A DNA stretch of 8,900 nucleotides from Gammaproteobacteria bacterium (GCA_030599705.1 JAUVNM010000049.1:1-8900); one strand, 5' to 3'. Counted from the first letter of the stretch, positions 1 through 5,560 are shown. Program-made: numbers and translations. Notes: generated by a model from the sequence alone, not told the origin.

Positions 1-606
1 CCTGCGTCGGGTGTTGTGCAGCATCTTCGTCCTCTCATTGAGCCGGTCGAAGTCATTCCATTCCTTTTCGAACAACCCGATGGTCGCGCGTGGCTCCAGC
101 TTCAGGCAGATCCAGGGCTGGTAATCGCGCTGGGAGCCGAACATTTCATTGAACTGTTCCTCGACCCGCCAGTGGGTGAGTTTTTCACAATCAAGCAGCA
201 TCGCGCTGCTGGCCAGGCAGTGGTCAATACAGCCCTTGGGTCCGGACCGTGCCCGGCACATAATGGCCTTGCCCTGCATGTCACGTGACAGCAACTCCCA
301 GACATCGCCAACGGCGAAGATGTCCGGGTCGATCACCACGGCGCGCCCGGAATACCCCATCAGTTCCGGCGGCATGAAGCGCAGTGGCGTGAATGACTGC
401 AGATCCTCATTGAGCCAGGGACGCTTCACGCCATCGCGCAGGTAGAGCTGGCCTTCGCGTTCCTTGAAGAACGGGTAGTCCCTGTGATGGATAATGCGGA
501 CGTCGAACTTGTCGTTGTTGCGCGAGTTCCTGCGCAACGCGTATTCAGCAACCAGTGCACCGACAATCTGCTTGTGATTGGTGTGAATGAAGACACAGTA
601 ATCCAC
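1..606 (-). CDS. GT8-like glycosyltransferase, copy 1 (3' end outside window)
   Basis: This partial gene encodes the first 202 residues of a protein nearly collinear with the two other copies in the window; the C-terminal third lies beyond base 1. It opens with CVFIHTNHKQIVGALVAEYA, a GT-A-type nucleotide-sugar N-terminus. It carries YSGRAVVIDPDIFAVGD around residues 85-101, where DPD fits the metal-binding DxD motif of family-8-like glycosyltransferases, and MLHNTRRR near the break, matching the later H...QPW motif region of the sister copies. The start is a GTG at 606, preceded by GAGAGG with about 9 nt spacing, and it aligns exactly with the starts of copies 2 and 3. Without a GTG start the gene is easily missed. 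Donor and acceptor sugars cannot be told. The call rests on motif reading only; a more distant GT-A family is possible. Confidence 0.75.
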   Translation of the reverse strand, partial: MDYCVFIHTNHKQIVGALVAEYALRRNSRNNDKFDVRIIHHRDYPFFKEREGQLYLRDGVKRPWLNEDLQSFTPLRFMPPELMGYSGRAVVIDPDIFAVGDVWELLSRDMQGKAIMCRARSGPKGCIDHCLASSAMLLDCEKLTHWRVEEQFNEMFGSQRDYQPWICLKLEPRATIGLFEKEWNDFDRLNERTKMLHNTRRR

Positions 607-622
607 TGTCAGTTACCTCTCA

Positions 623-704
623 ATAAAGGGGTCAGATCCCTTTTTCTCCTGCTATGTGTTGATAATCCACTGCGCTTCATGAAAAAGGGATCTGACCCCT
701 TTAT
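623..704. repeat. Perfect 24-bp inverted repeat (REP-like hairpin pair) between glycosyltransferase copies 1 and 2
   Basis: Arms at 623-646 and 681-704 are exact reverse complements, separated by a 34-nt loop. Each arm is itself a small imperfect palindrome, AAAGGG-GTCAGAT-CCCTTT, so the locus can fold as one long or two short hairpins. The right arm begins 5 nt past the stop codon of copy 2. Read on the minus strand, its stem is followed by a T run (CCCTTTTTC), so it could serve as that gene's rho-independent terminator. The left arm lies 16 nt upstream of the copy 1 start. The element resembles GGGTCAGA/TCTGACCC hairpins dispersed in gammaproteobacterial genomes, possibly mobilised by REP-associated Y1 transposases; that link is inference, and no transposase is in the window. 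Confidence 0.8.
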
Positions 705-705
705 C
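681..705 (-). terminator. Possible rho-independent terminator of glycosyltransferase copy 2
   Basis: On the minus strand, directly after the copy 2 stop codon, AAAGGG and CCCTTT can pair around a 7-nt loop and are followed by further T residues. The stem is short and only half GC, so termination may be weak. Pairing with the arm at 623-646 would compete with this local hairpin. Confidence 0.4.
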
Positions 706-709
706 AAAA

Positions 710-1621
710 TCAGGCAGCGGGAGCCAGTGGGGGCGTACGCTCCACTACCTTCAGTGCGTCATGACGCACGTGATTCTGGCGCATCTCCTCATGAATCATT
801 TCTTCATTGATGAGGCCTTGTTCCAGGCATTCCTTCAGCAGGCCGAAGAAGAGATTTTCCTGGTTCGGGTCCGGGTGCCGTTTGTAATGGCCCAGCAGGG
901 CGTATTCACCCAGTAGTTTGCGCCGCGCCTTCATCAATACCCTGAGCGGCGGGAACTTGCGGAATTTTTCCCGCGGCCGGTGATCGATGGGCAGACCGGT
1001 CTTCCAGGGCTGGGTCCTGCGCTTGGTGGTATGCAGCATTTTGGTCTGATCGGTCAGGTGGTCAAAGTCGTTCCACTCGTTCTCGAACAGTCCGATGGTA
1101 TCGCGTGGTTCGGTTTTGAGACATATCCAGTCCATGTAATCGCGCTTGAACTCGAACATGGCATTGAATTGTCTCTCAACCTGCCAGTGGGTCAATTTGG
1201 CGTTATCGAGCAGCATGGCGCTGGTAGCCAGGCACTTGTCATTGAGTCCCTTGGAGCCGCCCCGTGGCCGGCACATGATGGCCTTGCCCATCATGTCGCG
1301 TGACAGCAACTCCCAGACATCGCCGACGGCGAAGATGTCCGGGTCGATCACCACGGAACGCCCGGAATACCCCATCAGCTCCGGCGGCATGAAGCGCAGT
1401 GGCGTGAATGACTGCAGGTCTTCATTGAGCCAGGGACGTTTCATGCTGTCACGCAGATACTCCTGACCCTCGTGTTCCTGGAAGAACGGGTAGTCCTTGA
1501 GCTGGATAATCCGGACATCGAACTTGTCGTTGTTGCGCGAATTCCTGCGCAATGCATACTCTGCCACGATGGCGCCGACAATCTGTTTGTGGTTGGTGTG
1601 AATAAAGACACAATTTTCCAT
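710..1621 (-). CDS. GT8-like glycosyltransferase, copy 2 (complete)
   Basis: This is a complete 303-residue paralogue of copies 1 and 3, predicted to transfer a sugar from a nucleotide-sugar donor in the cytoplasm. The N-terminal Rossmann-like segment is CVFIHTNHKQIVGAIVAEYA (residues 4-23). The DxD-type motif is DPD at 93-95 within VVIDPDIFAVGDVWELL, and the C-terminal motif is LHTTKRRTQPWKTG (about 196-209), reminiscent of the H...KPW signature of family 8 enzymes. There is no signal peptide or membrane segment. The ATG at 1621 was chosen over one five codons upstream because TGAGGA precedes it at normal spacing and the start then aligns with the other copies. It stands alone between hairpin repeats at 681-705 and 1651-1675. 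It is closer to copy 1 than to copy 3. The specific substrate is unknown. Confidence 0.8.
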   Translation of the reverse strand: MENCVFIHTNHKQIVGAIVAEYALRRNSRNNDKFDVRIIQLKDYPFFQEHEGQEYLRDSMKRPWLNEDLQSFTPLRFMPPELMGYSGRSVVIDPDIFAVGDVWELLSRDMMGKAIMCRPRGGSKGLNDKCLATSAMLLDNAKLTHWQVERQFNAMFEFKRDYMDWICLKTEPRDTIGLFENEWNDFDHLTDQTKMLHTTKRRTQPWKTGLPIDHRPREKFRKFPPLRVLMKARRKLLGEYALLGHYKRHPDPNQENLFFGLLKECLEQGLINEEMIHEEMRQNHVRHDALKVVERTPPLAPAA

Positions 1622-1650
1622 GACCCGTTTCCTCATCAGTTATTGCCGTA

Positions 1651-1675
1651 GATAAAGGGATCTGACCCCTTTATC
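1651..1675. repeat. Single hairpin copy of the GGGATCTGACCCC repeat upstream of copy 2
   Basis: Arms GATAAAGGG (1651-1659) and CCCTTTATC (1667-1675) pair around a 7-nt loop. The 22 bases at 1654-1675 are identical, in the same orientation, to 684-705 next to the copy 2 stop. The element lies about 30 nt upstream of the copy 2 start, inside its 5' leader or promoter, so it could form an mRNA leader hairpin. On the minus strand it also supplies a GATAAA that could act as a weak -10 sequence. Confidence 0.75.
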
Positions 1676-1715
1676 GAATCCGGGGCGAGTTTAGCAATCC
1701 TGAGTTTCCCGGAAT

Positions 1716-1734
1716 ATCAACCCCCGGGGTTGAT
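1716..1734. promoter_or_regulatory. GC-rich palindrome, possible operator
   Basis: ATCAACCCC (1716-1724) and GGGGTTGAT (1726-1734) are perfect inverted repeats around one base. The element ends in a TTGAT half-site whose downstream partner (ATTCA at 1739-1743) is poor, so it is not a proper FNR box. It lies between the two divergent genes, about 95 bp from the copy 2 start. A regulator-binding site is possible, but no family can be named. Confidence 0.4.
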
Positions 1735-1817
1735 CTGAATTCATCACTATTGACCCTGCAATTCGCACCCGGAGGTTTTCAGTACGGGGATGATGTTGTG
1801 TGTCAGCAGCTGATTTG

Positions 1818-1831
1818 TTGATCTGGATCAA
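1818..1831. promoter_or_regulatory. FNR/Anr-type operator, full consensus
   Basis: TTGATCTGGATCAA matches the FNR/Anr/Dnr consensus TTGAT-N4-ATCAA at all ten defined positions. Its centre lies between 1824 and 1825. A -10 hexamer GATAAT at 1855-1860 implies a transcription start near 1866, which would put the box at about -41.5, the classical position for class II activation by this family. It therefore most likely activates the plus-strand operon of copy 3 and the two oxygenases when oxygen is low. Which FNR-family protein binds cannot be told from the window. Confidence 0.8.
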
Positions 1832-1860
1832 TTAAACAGGTTTGCCGTGTGCCTGATAAT
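1832..1860 (+). promoter_or_regulatory. Activator-dependent promoter for the copy 3/oxygenase operon
   Basis: The -10 element GATAAT (1855-1860, five of six consensus bases) is preceded at 17 nt by a poor -35, TTAAAC (1832-1837). A weak -35 overlapped by an activator site just upstream is typical of FNR-dependent class II promoters. The predicted start near 1866 leaves a 5' leader of about 45 or 72 nt depending on the translation start. Confidence 0.55.
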
Positions 1861-1937
1861 CTTGCATAACCATGTCCGGAGTCTGACATGGCCGTATATT
1901 CAGGAAATACATGGTGAAAGCAGCGAGGGACAAATAC

Positions 1938-2840
1938 GTGGATCATTGCGTCTTCATACAGGCAAATCACAAGCAGATGCTCGGCGCCATCGTGGCAGAG
2001 TATGCATTGCGCAGGAATTCGCGCAACAACGACAAGTTCGATGTCCGGATCATGAATTACGAGGACATTCCGGTTTTTCGTGAACACGAGGGTGAACCAT
2101 TCCTGCGCGGTGGCGGTAAACGGCTTTGGGTGCGCAATGACCTGCAGTCCTTTACCCCCAGCCGGTTTCTGCCGCCGCAACTGATGGGTTATTCCGGACG
2201 CGCGGTCGCGATCGACCCGGATGTATTTGCCGTCGGCGATGTTTGGGAACTGCTATCGCGCGACATGATGGGCAAGGCGATCATGTGCCGCCCGAAATCC
2301 GGTAACAAGGGCAAGCGCGGTTGCCTGGCAACCAGTGTCATGCTGCTCGATTGCGAAAAACTGACCCACTGGAAGTTTGATGAGCAGTTCAACGCCATGT
2401 TCGAGTTCCAGCGCGATTACATGAAGTGGGTCTGTCTGAAGTACGAAGACCCTGAAACCATCGGGCTGTTCGAGAATGAATGGAACGACTTTGACCACCT
2501 GACTGACCAGACCAGGATGCTGCATACCACCAAGCGCAAGCACCAGCCCTGGAAGACCGGGCTGCCCATTGAGTACCGGCCAGCGGATGTCTTCCAGCTA
2601 TTCCCGCCCCGGCATTGGCTGCGGCGGACCCGCCGCGCCCTGTTTGGTGATTACGGTCTGCTGGGGACCTACGGGAAGCACCCGGACTCAAACCAGGAAA
2701 ACTTTTTCTTTGGCCTGGTGCGGGAATGCCTGGACCAGGGGATCATTACCGAGGCGCAGCTGCGTGACGAAATGCGCTGGAACCACCTGCGCCATGATGC
2801 GCTGGAGGTCCTGGAGCGGACCCCGTCACTGGCGGCCTGA
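1938..2840 (+). CDS. GT8-like glycosyltransferase, copy 3 (complete, divergent)
   Basis: This 300-residue paralogue of copies 1 and 2 lies on the opposite strand and heads an operon with two 2-oxoglutarate oxygenases. Motifs occupy the same positions as in copy 2: CVFIQANHKQMLGAIVAEYA (4-23), DPD at 93-95 in AIDPDVFAVGDVWELL, and MLHTTKRKHQPWKTGLP near 195-211. No export signal is seen, so a cytoplasmic enzyme is expected. The GTG at 1938 is preferred because it has GAGGG at 8 nt and aligns with both sister starts. An in-frame ATG at 1911 with AGGA at 5 nt would add nine residues and remains possible. The segment around residues 40-68 and the C-terminus differ most from the other copies, suggesting a changed acceptor or partner. 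Expression is probably controlled by the FNR-type site upstream. The substrate is unknown. Confidence 0.8.
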   Translation: MDHCVFIQANHKQMLGAIVAEYALRRNSRNNDKFDVRIMNYEDIPVFREHEGEPFLRGGGKRLWVRNDLQSFTPSRFLPPQLMGYSGRAVAIDPDVFAVGDVWELLSRDMMGKAIMCRPKSGNKGKRGCLATSVMLLDCEKLTHWKFDEQFNAMFEFQRDYMKWVCLKYEDPETIGLFENEWNDFDHLTDQTRMLHTTKRKHQPWKTGLPIEYRPADVFQLFPPRHWLRRTRRALFGDYGLLGTYGKHPDSNQENFFFGLVRECLDQGIITEAQLRDEMRWNHLRHDALEVLERTPSLAA

Positions 2841-2876
2841 GCAACAACCCTTCTGTGTAAACATGGTGATGCCCGT

Positions 2877-3509
2877 ATGACAGTTATAGACCTGACCGCG
2901 ATCGACAGCGCACCGCTGCAGCAGGACCCGTTCGACTTTCTGGTGGTGCCGAATGCCATCCGCTCCGAGAAAATTACGGAACTCAACCAGGATTACCCGT
3001 CTATCGACAAGCCGGCCAACTATGCGCCGAAAGATCTCGATTACGGTCCGCACTTCAGGCAGCTGATAGAGGAACTGGACAGCCCCGAGTTCGAGCAGCA
3101 TGTTGCTGACAAGTTCGGTGTCGACCTGACAGGGGCGATCAAGACCATTACAGTACGCAAGTTTTCCGAGCCCAGTGACGGCCACATCCATACCGATCAC
3201 TGGAGCAAGATCATTACCTTGCTGGTGTATTTCAACCCGGAGTGGGAGCAGGCCGGAGGCCGGTTCCGGGTGCTGCGTTCCGGAACGGATATCGAGGATT
3301 ATGCCGCTGAAGTGGCGCCGCTTGCCGGTACCGTGCTGGCGTTCCATCGCTGTAACCGCTCATGGCATGGCTACAAGCCATTCGAGGGTGAGCGTCGCAT
3401 GGTCCAGATGAGCTGGGTCAAGCCGAATCGAATCGCCTGGTATGCACAGCAAGCAGCCCGGTCCGGGACGCATTTGTTCAAGCGGCTGGAACGATTATTT
3501 AAACAGTAA
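2877..3509 (+). CDS. 2-oxoglutarate/Fe(II)-dependent oxygenase, prolyl-4-hydroxylase-like
   Basis: This 210-residue protein shows the double-stranded beta-helix signature of 2OG-Fe(II) oxygenases: H105 and D107 in GHIHTDHWSK, distal H164 in SWHGYKPFEGERR, and an arginine pair (R173/R174) suited to binding the 2-oxoglutarate carboxylate. ITLLVYFNPEWEQAGGRFRV (about 113-132) matches the strand following the HxD and the conserved glycine-rich turn. Such enzymes use O2 and 2-oxoglutarate to hydroxylate a protein, sugar or small molecule, giving succinate and CO2. The gene starts 36 nt after copy 3 with only a weak GGTGA ribosome site. Its stop lies 13 nt before the next oxygenase start. An acceptor in surface polysaccharide or glycoprotein biosynthesis is inferred only from the glycosyltransferase neighbour. 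Confidence 0.8.
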   Translation: MTVIDLTAIDSAPLQQDPFDFLVVPNAIRSEKITELNQDYPSIDKPANYAPKDLDYGPHFRQLIEELDSPEFEQHVADKFGVDLTGAIKTITVRKFSEPSDGHIHTDHWSKIITLLVYFNPEWEQAGGRFRVLRSGTDIEDYAAEVAPLAGTVLAFHRCNRSWHGYKPFEGERRMVQMSWVKPNRIAWYAQQAARSGTHLFKRLERLFKQ

Positions 3510-3522
3510 GGGGATGGACGGT

Positions 3523-4284
3523 ATGACATCAGGTATGTTTTCCTTCGACCAGTTGCAGTTCCGCTATGAGCCCTTTCCCATCGGCATGGCAAGGCCGCTG
3601 ATGGATGCAGGCCTGTACCGGGAGTTCGTGAATGAATTTCCCGATGTAGACATGTTCGGTGATCTGTCCGTGGTCGGAAGCAAGTATTCACTGTCGGAAA
3701 AGACCAACCGGCGCGGGTACCAGCAGCTGGTGCATACCCGTCCGGTCTGGAAGGAGTTGCACCAGTGGATCAAGAGCGATGCCTTCATCAAGGACGTTCT
3801 GCAGGCCCTGGAAGAGCGGCACCTGGAACTTGGTTACAAGATGCTGTCACCCGGGCGCCGTGTGGTGCGGCGCATCAGCAAGCTGGCAAAGGGGCACTTT
3901 CGTTCCACACGTGGCCGGCTCGGTGCCCGCTTTGAGTATTCCATGCTGCCTGTCGATGGCGGTCATGTACTGCCGCACACCGACTCCCCCGGCAAGATCG
4001 TGACGATCATTGTGTCTATTCTGGGTGACAATGAATGGGACCCGGCATTCGGGGGCGGCACTGACCTGAATCGCCCCAGGAACCCGGAGTACAGTTTTAA
4101 CCGGCTCAATCGCCAGGGCCGCTTTGAGGACATGGAGGTCATCGATACCTTTGATTTTCAGCCAAACCAGGCCGTGCTGTTTGTGCGCACATTTAACTCC
4201 TGGCACTCGGTACGCCCCATGCAGGGCACGGGTTCCGGTGCGATGCGCCGGTCACTGACCATCAATATCGAGGAGCGCCACTGA
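3523..4284 (+). CDS. Second 2-oxoglutarate/Fe(II)-dependent oxygenase
   Basis: This 253-residue protein is only distantly similar to its upstream neighbour but shares the fold signature. H152 and D154 lie in LPHTDSPGKIVTIIVSI, distal H228 in FNSWHSVRPMQG, and R243 in MRRSLTINI, in the position of the 2-oxoglutarate-binding arginine. Relative to the first enzyme it has a longer N-terminal region (roughly 1-135) and an insert between the strands (GGGTDLNRPRNPEYSFNRLN, 177-196), which may shape a larger substrate pocket. The ATG at 3523 has AAGGGG at 9 nt. An ATG at 3514 lies too close to that site, and the frame opens further upstream inside the previous gene. It is the last gene of the operon, followed by the inverted repeat at 4301-4350. 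The substrate is unknown. Confidence 0.8.
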   Translation: MTSGMFSFDQLQFRYEPFPIGMARPLMDAGLYREFVNEFPDVDMFGDLSVVGSKYSLSEKTNRRGYQQLVHTRPVWKELHQWIKSDAFIKDVLQALEERHLELGYKMLSPGRRVVRRISKLAKGHFRSTRGRLGARFEYSMLPVDGGHVLPHTDSPGKIVTIIVSILGDNEWDPAFGGGTDLNRPRNPEYSFNRLNRQGRFEDMEVIDTFDFQPNQAVLFVRTFNSWHSVRPMQGTGSGAMRRSLTINIEERH

Positions 4285-4300
4285 AAGAAATATGGCTCTC

Positions 4301-4350
4301 CCCCTGATCGAGTGACCTTGCTGAGCAGGTGCAACCCACTCGATCAGGGG
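4301..4350. terminator. Long inverted repeat between convergent genes, likely bidirectional terminator
   Basis: A perfect 14-bp stem, CCCCTGATCGAGTG (4301-4314) with its complement (4337-4350), encloses a 22-nt loop in which ACCT/AGGT can add an inner stem. It starts 16 nt after the stop of the second oxygenase and 26 nt from the stop of the convergent small membrane protein. Position and strength suit a two-way terminator. A proper T run is missing on both strands, so termination may need other factors, or the hairpin may mainly protect transcript ends. Confidence 0.6.
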
Positions 4351-4375
4351 AAGTACCAGAAATATTAGCCCTGAT

Positions 4376-4525
4376 TTATTTGGCTCTTCCTCCGTCGCCA
4401 TCCCGACCACTTCCGGAATCGTTCAGCGTCTTGCGTTTCCGCCGTTGGCGATAAAAGAATACGGCAACTAACACCAGGACCCATGGCGCGATGAGGAGAG
4501 CTATATAGAGGGCCTCGCTGTGCAT
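4376..4525 (-). CDS. Small single-pass membrane protein (49 residues)
   Basis: This short reading frame is easily missed. It encodes MHSEALYIALLIAPWVLVLV followed by AVFFYRQRRKRK and a polar glycine/aspartate-rich tail. One hydrophobic helix (about residues 6-25) is followed by a strongly basic stretch (27-33), which by the positive-inside rule puts the tail in the cytoplasm. The ATG is preceded by AGGT at about 11 nt, a modest ribosome site. It lies 36 nt downstream of the LuxR-type regulator on the same strand and is probably co-transcribed. It resembles the small anchor subunits often seen beside respiratory complexes (CcoQ- or CydX-like in size), but no family signature is recognised and no function is claimed. 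Confidence 0.6.
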   Translation of the reverse strand: MHSEALYIALLIAPWVLVLVAVFFYRQRRKRKTLNDSGSGRDGDGGRAK

Positions 4526-4561
4526 GGCTGAAGTGTACCTTAAACGCTAACCATTGACCGG

Positions 4562-5089
4562 CTACGGTGCGGTCACCCGGTTGGCCGGGATGAACTCCGG
4601 CAGTTCGCCCATTTCCCGGAACTTCCGGTAGACATTATTCAGGTGGGTCCTCAGCGTCGCCCTGGAGATCGACAGCCGGGTGCAAATATCCGTATTCTTA
4701 ACGCCTTGAATAGTAAGGGAAATTACCTCGGTCTCGCGCCGTGTCAGGCCCTTGCCCCGGAAATATTCGAGCGCCTGCGCGTATTTCTCCCGGAGGGGCT
4801 GCAGAAAGGTAATGATGCGTTCGGCACTGCACAGCAAGGTGACATCATGGAAGCTGCCGTGAATCAGGCTGTTCCTGTAGACCCGGGAACCCCAGTCCTT
4901 CCACTGCTGCTGCTGGTCACCGGCATACAGCGCCATACAACCATCGGTGCACACCTTGCCCGACTGATCACCGCAGACACGGCGACAATACGCATTCTGC
5001 ATCAGAACCCGTTTCTCCGAATCCTTGACACAAACCGCGATATCAGCGGTTTCCAGTGATTGCTCCAGCAGTCCGGTATTTGCAGTCAT
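4562..5089 (-). CDS. LuxR-family transcriptional regulator with cysteine-rich PAS-like sensor domain
   Basis: The C-terminal part (about 113-160) is a GerE/LuxR helix-turn-helix: LTRRETEVISLTIQGVKNTD, then ICTRLSISRATLRTHLNNVY, with the typical TxRE start and the recognition helix SRATLRTHLNNVYRKF. The N-terminal 100 residues look PAS-like (DIAVCVKDSEKRVLMQN at 16-32) but are unusually rich in cysteine. C35, C39, C47 and C51 form C-x3-C-x7-C-x3-C, with C20, C87 and C136 elsewhere. Such a cluster could hold an Fe-S centre or act as a thiol switch. The [4Fe-4S] PAS sensor NreB is a known precedent for the idea, though its spacing differs. There is no phosphoreceiver domain. The ATG has a strong AAGGAG at 6-7 nt. 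It follows the hemerythrin gene by 68 nt, so it may regulate this oxygen-related operon. The Fe-S proposal is inference. Confidence 0.8.
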   Translation of the reverse strand: MTANTGLLEQSLETADIAVCVKDSEKRVLMQNAYCRRVCGDQSGKVCTDGCMALYAGDQQQQWKDWGSRVYRNSLIHGSFHDVTLLCSAERIITFLQPLREKYAQALEYFRGKGLTRRETEVISLTIQGVKNTDICTRLSISRATLRTHLNNVYRKFREMGELPEFIPANRVTAP

Positions 5090-5157
5090 CTGATTCTCCT
5101 TGCCGGTCTACGGGTGTTGGCGGCGCATGGATTCTAGCATTTATCAGCGTAATCGGG

Positions 5158-5553
5158 TTATTTTCCAAGCTGTTTGTGCAGGCGCGAATCCTTTGTCTTG
5201 AAGTGCCCGGTAAACCAGCGCTCGACCTGGCCGGCAAATTCCTCGTCACTGAAGTAGGTGTTCTCTTCATAGGCATCCATGATATCGCGAATCTCATCGA
5301 GCAGCCGCTCGTGGTCGTCCTTGTGGTCCTGGTACTGGTCATAGTGGTACTTACGCATGATCTTTTCCTCAAGCGCGAAATGTGCCGACACGTGTGCGTA
5401 GATCTCACCCAGGAAGTCCAGAACCGTGAGGGTGGCATCCTCGCCTGACATGGCATCATGCAGTTTGTTGATCAGCCCGATAAGTTCCCGGTGTTCATGG
5501 TCGACATCGGCAACGCCGACCGAGAACTCATCTTTCCACTCTATCAGTGCCAT
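5158..5553 (-). CDS. Bacteriohemerythrin
   Basis: This 131-residue single-domain hemerythrin is predicted to bind O2 at a non-heme di-iron centre in the cytoplasm. All seven expected ligands are present: H21 (VDHEHREL), H58 and E62 (HFALEE), H77 and H81 (HKDDH), H117 and D122 (HFKTKD). Length and ligand spacing match stand-alone bacteriohemerythrins such as that of Methylococcus capsulatus, which is known to supply O2 to a membrane oxygenase. The ATG at 5553 was chosen over one 18 codons upstream because GAGGA precedes it at proper spacing and MALIEWKDEFSVGV is the usual family start. The upstream stop TGA lies inside its ribosome site, so translation is coupled. Placement in an oxidase-biogenesis operon suggests O2 delivery or sensing for that respiratory chain; this is inference. 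Confidence 0.92.
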   Translation of the reverse strand: MALIEWKDEFSVGVADVDHEHRELIGLINKLHDAMSGEDATLTVLDFLGEIYAHVSAHFALEEKIMRKYHYDQYQDHKDDHERLLDEIRDIMDAYEENTYFSDEEFAGQVERWFTGHFKTKDSRLHKQLGK

Positions 5554-5560
5554 GGCGTCC

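Larger units (their letters stand above)
1676..1937. other. Divergent intergenic region between glycosyltransferase copies 2 and 3
   Basis: This roughly 260-bp stretch separates the divergent starts of copy 2 (1621) and copy 3 (1938). It contains a GC-rich palindrome (1716-1734), a full FNR-type box (1818-1831), a good -10 element (1855-1860), and two candidate translation starts for copy 3 (ATG 1911 and GTG 1938). For the minus-strand gene no strong sigma-70 promoter is visible. The best candidate pairs TTGCTA with GATAAA inside the repeat at 16 nt spacing, which is weak. No convincing additional gene was seen. Confidence 0.6.

Noticed and set aside
149..445. Plus-strand reading frames of about 100 codons opposite glycosyltransferase copies 1 and 2
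   Set aside because: They recur antisense to each paralogue because the sense proteins are conserved, have no recognisable domains and no convincing ribosome sites.
1..606. Copy 1 as a pseudogene
   Set aside because: The frame is uninterrupted to the window edge with intact motifs and a good GTG start; only the window boundary truncates it.
623..704. CRISPR array or phage attachment site
   Set aside because: Only two inverted arms and one further direct copy exist, with no regular spacer units, cas genes, integrase or tRNA nearby.
1730..1743. Second FNR box at TTGAT-CTGA-ATTCA
   Set aside because: Only one half-site matches; the second half has three of five consensus bases, so chance is likely.
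1911..1937. ATG at 1911 as start of glycosyltransferase copy 3
   Set aside because: It has an acceptable AGGA site, but the nine extra residues have no counterpart in copies 1 and 2, while the GTG at 1938 aligns with both and has a better spaced GAGGG. It is kept as an alternative only.
4301..4350. Operator for the LuxR-type regulator
   Set aside because: The palindrome lies between the 3' ends of convergent genes, with no promoter next to it, so a terminator or transcript-end role is more likely.
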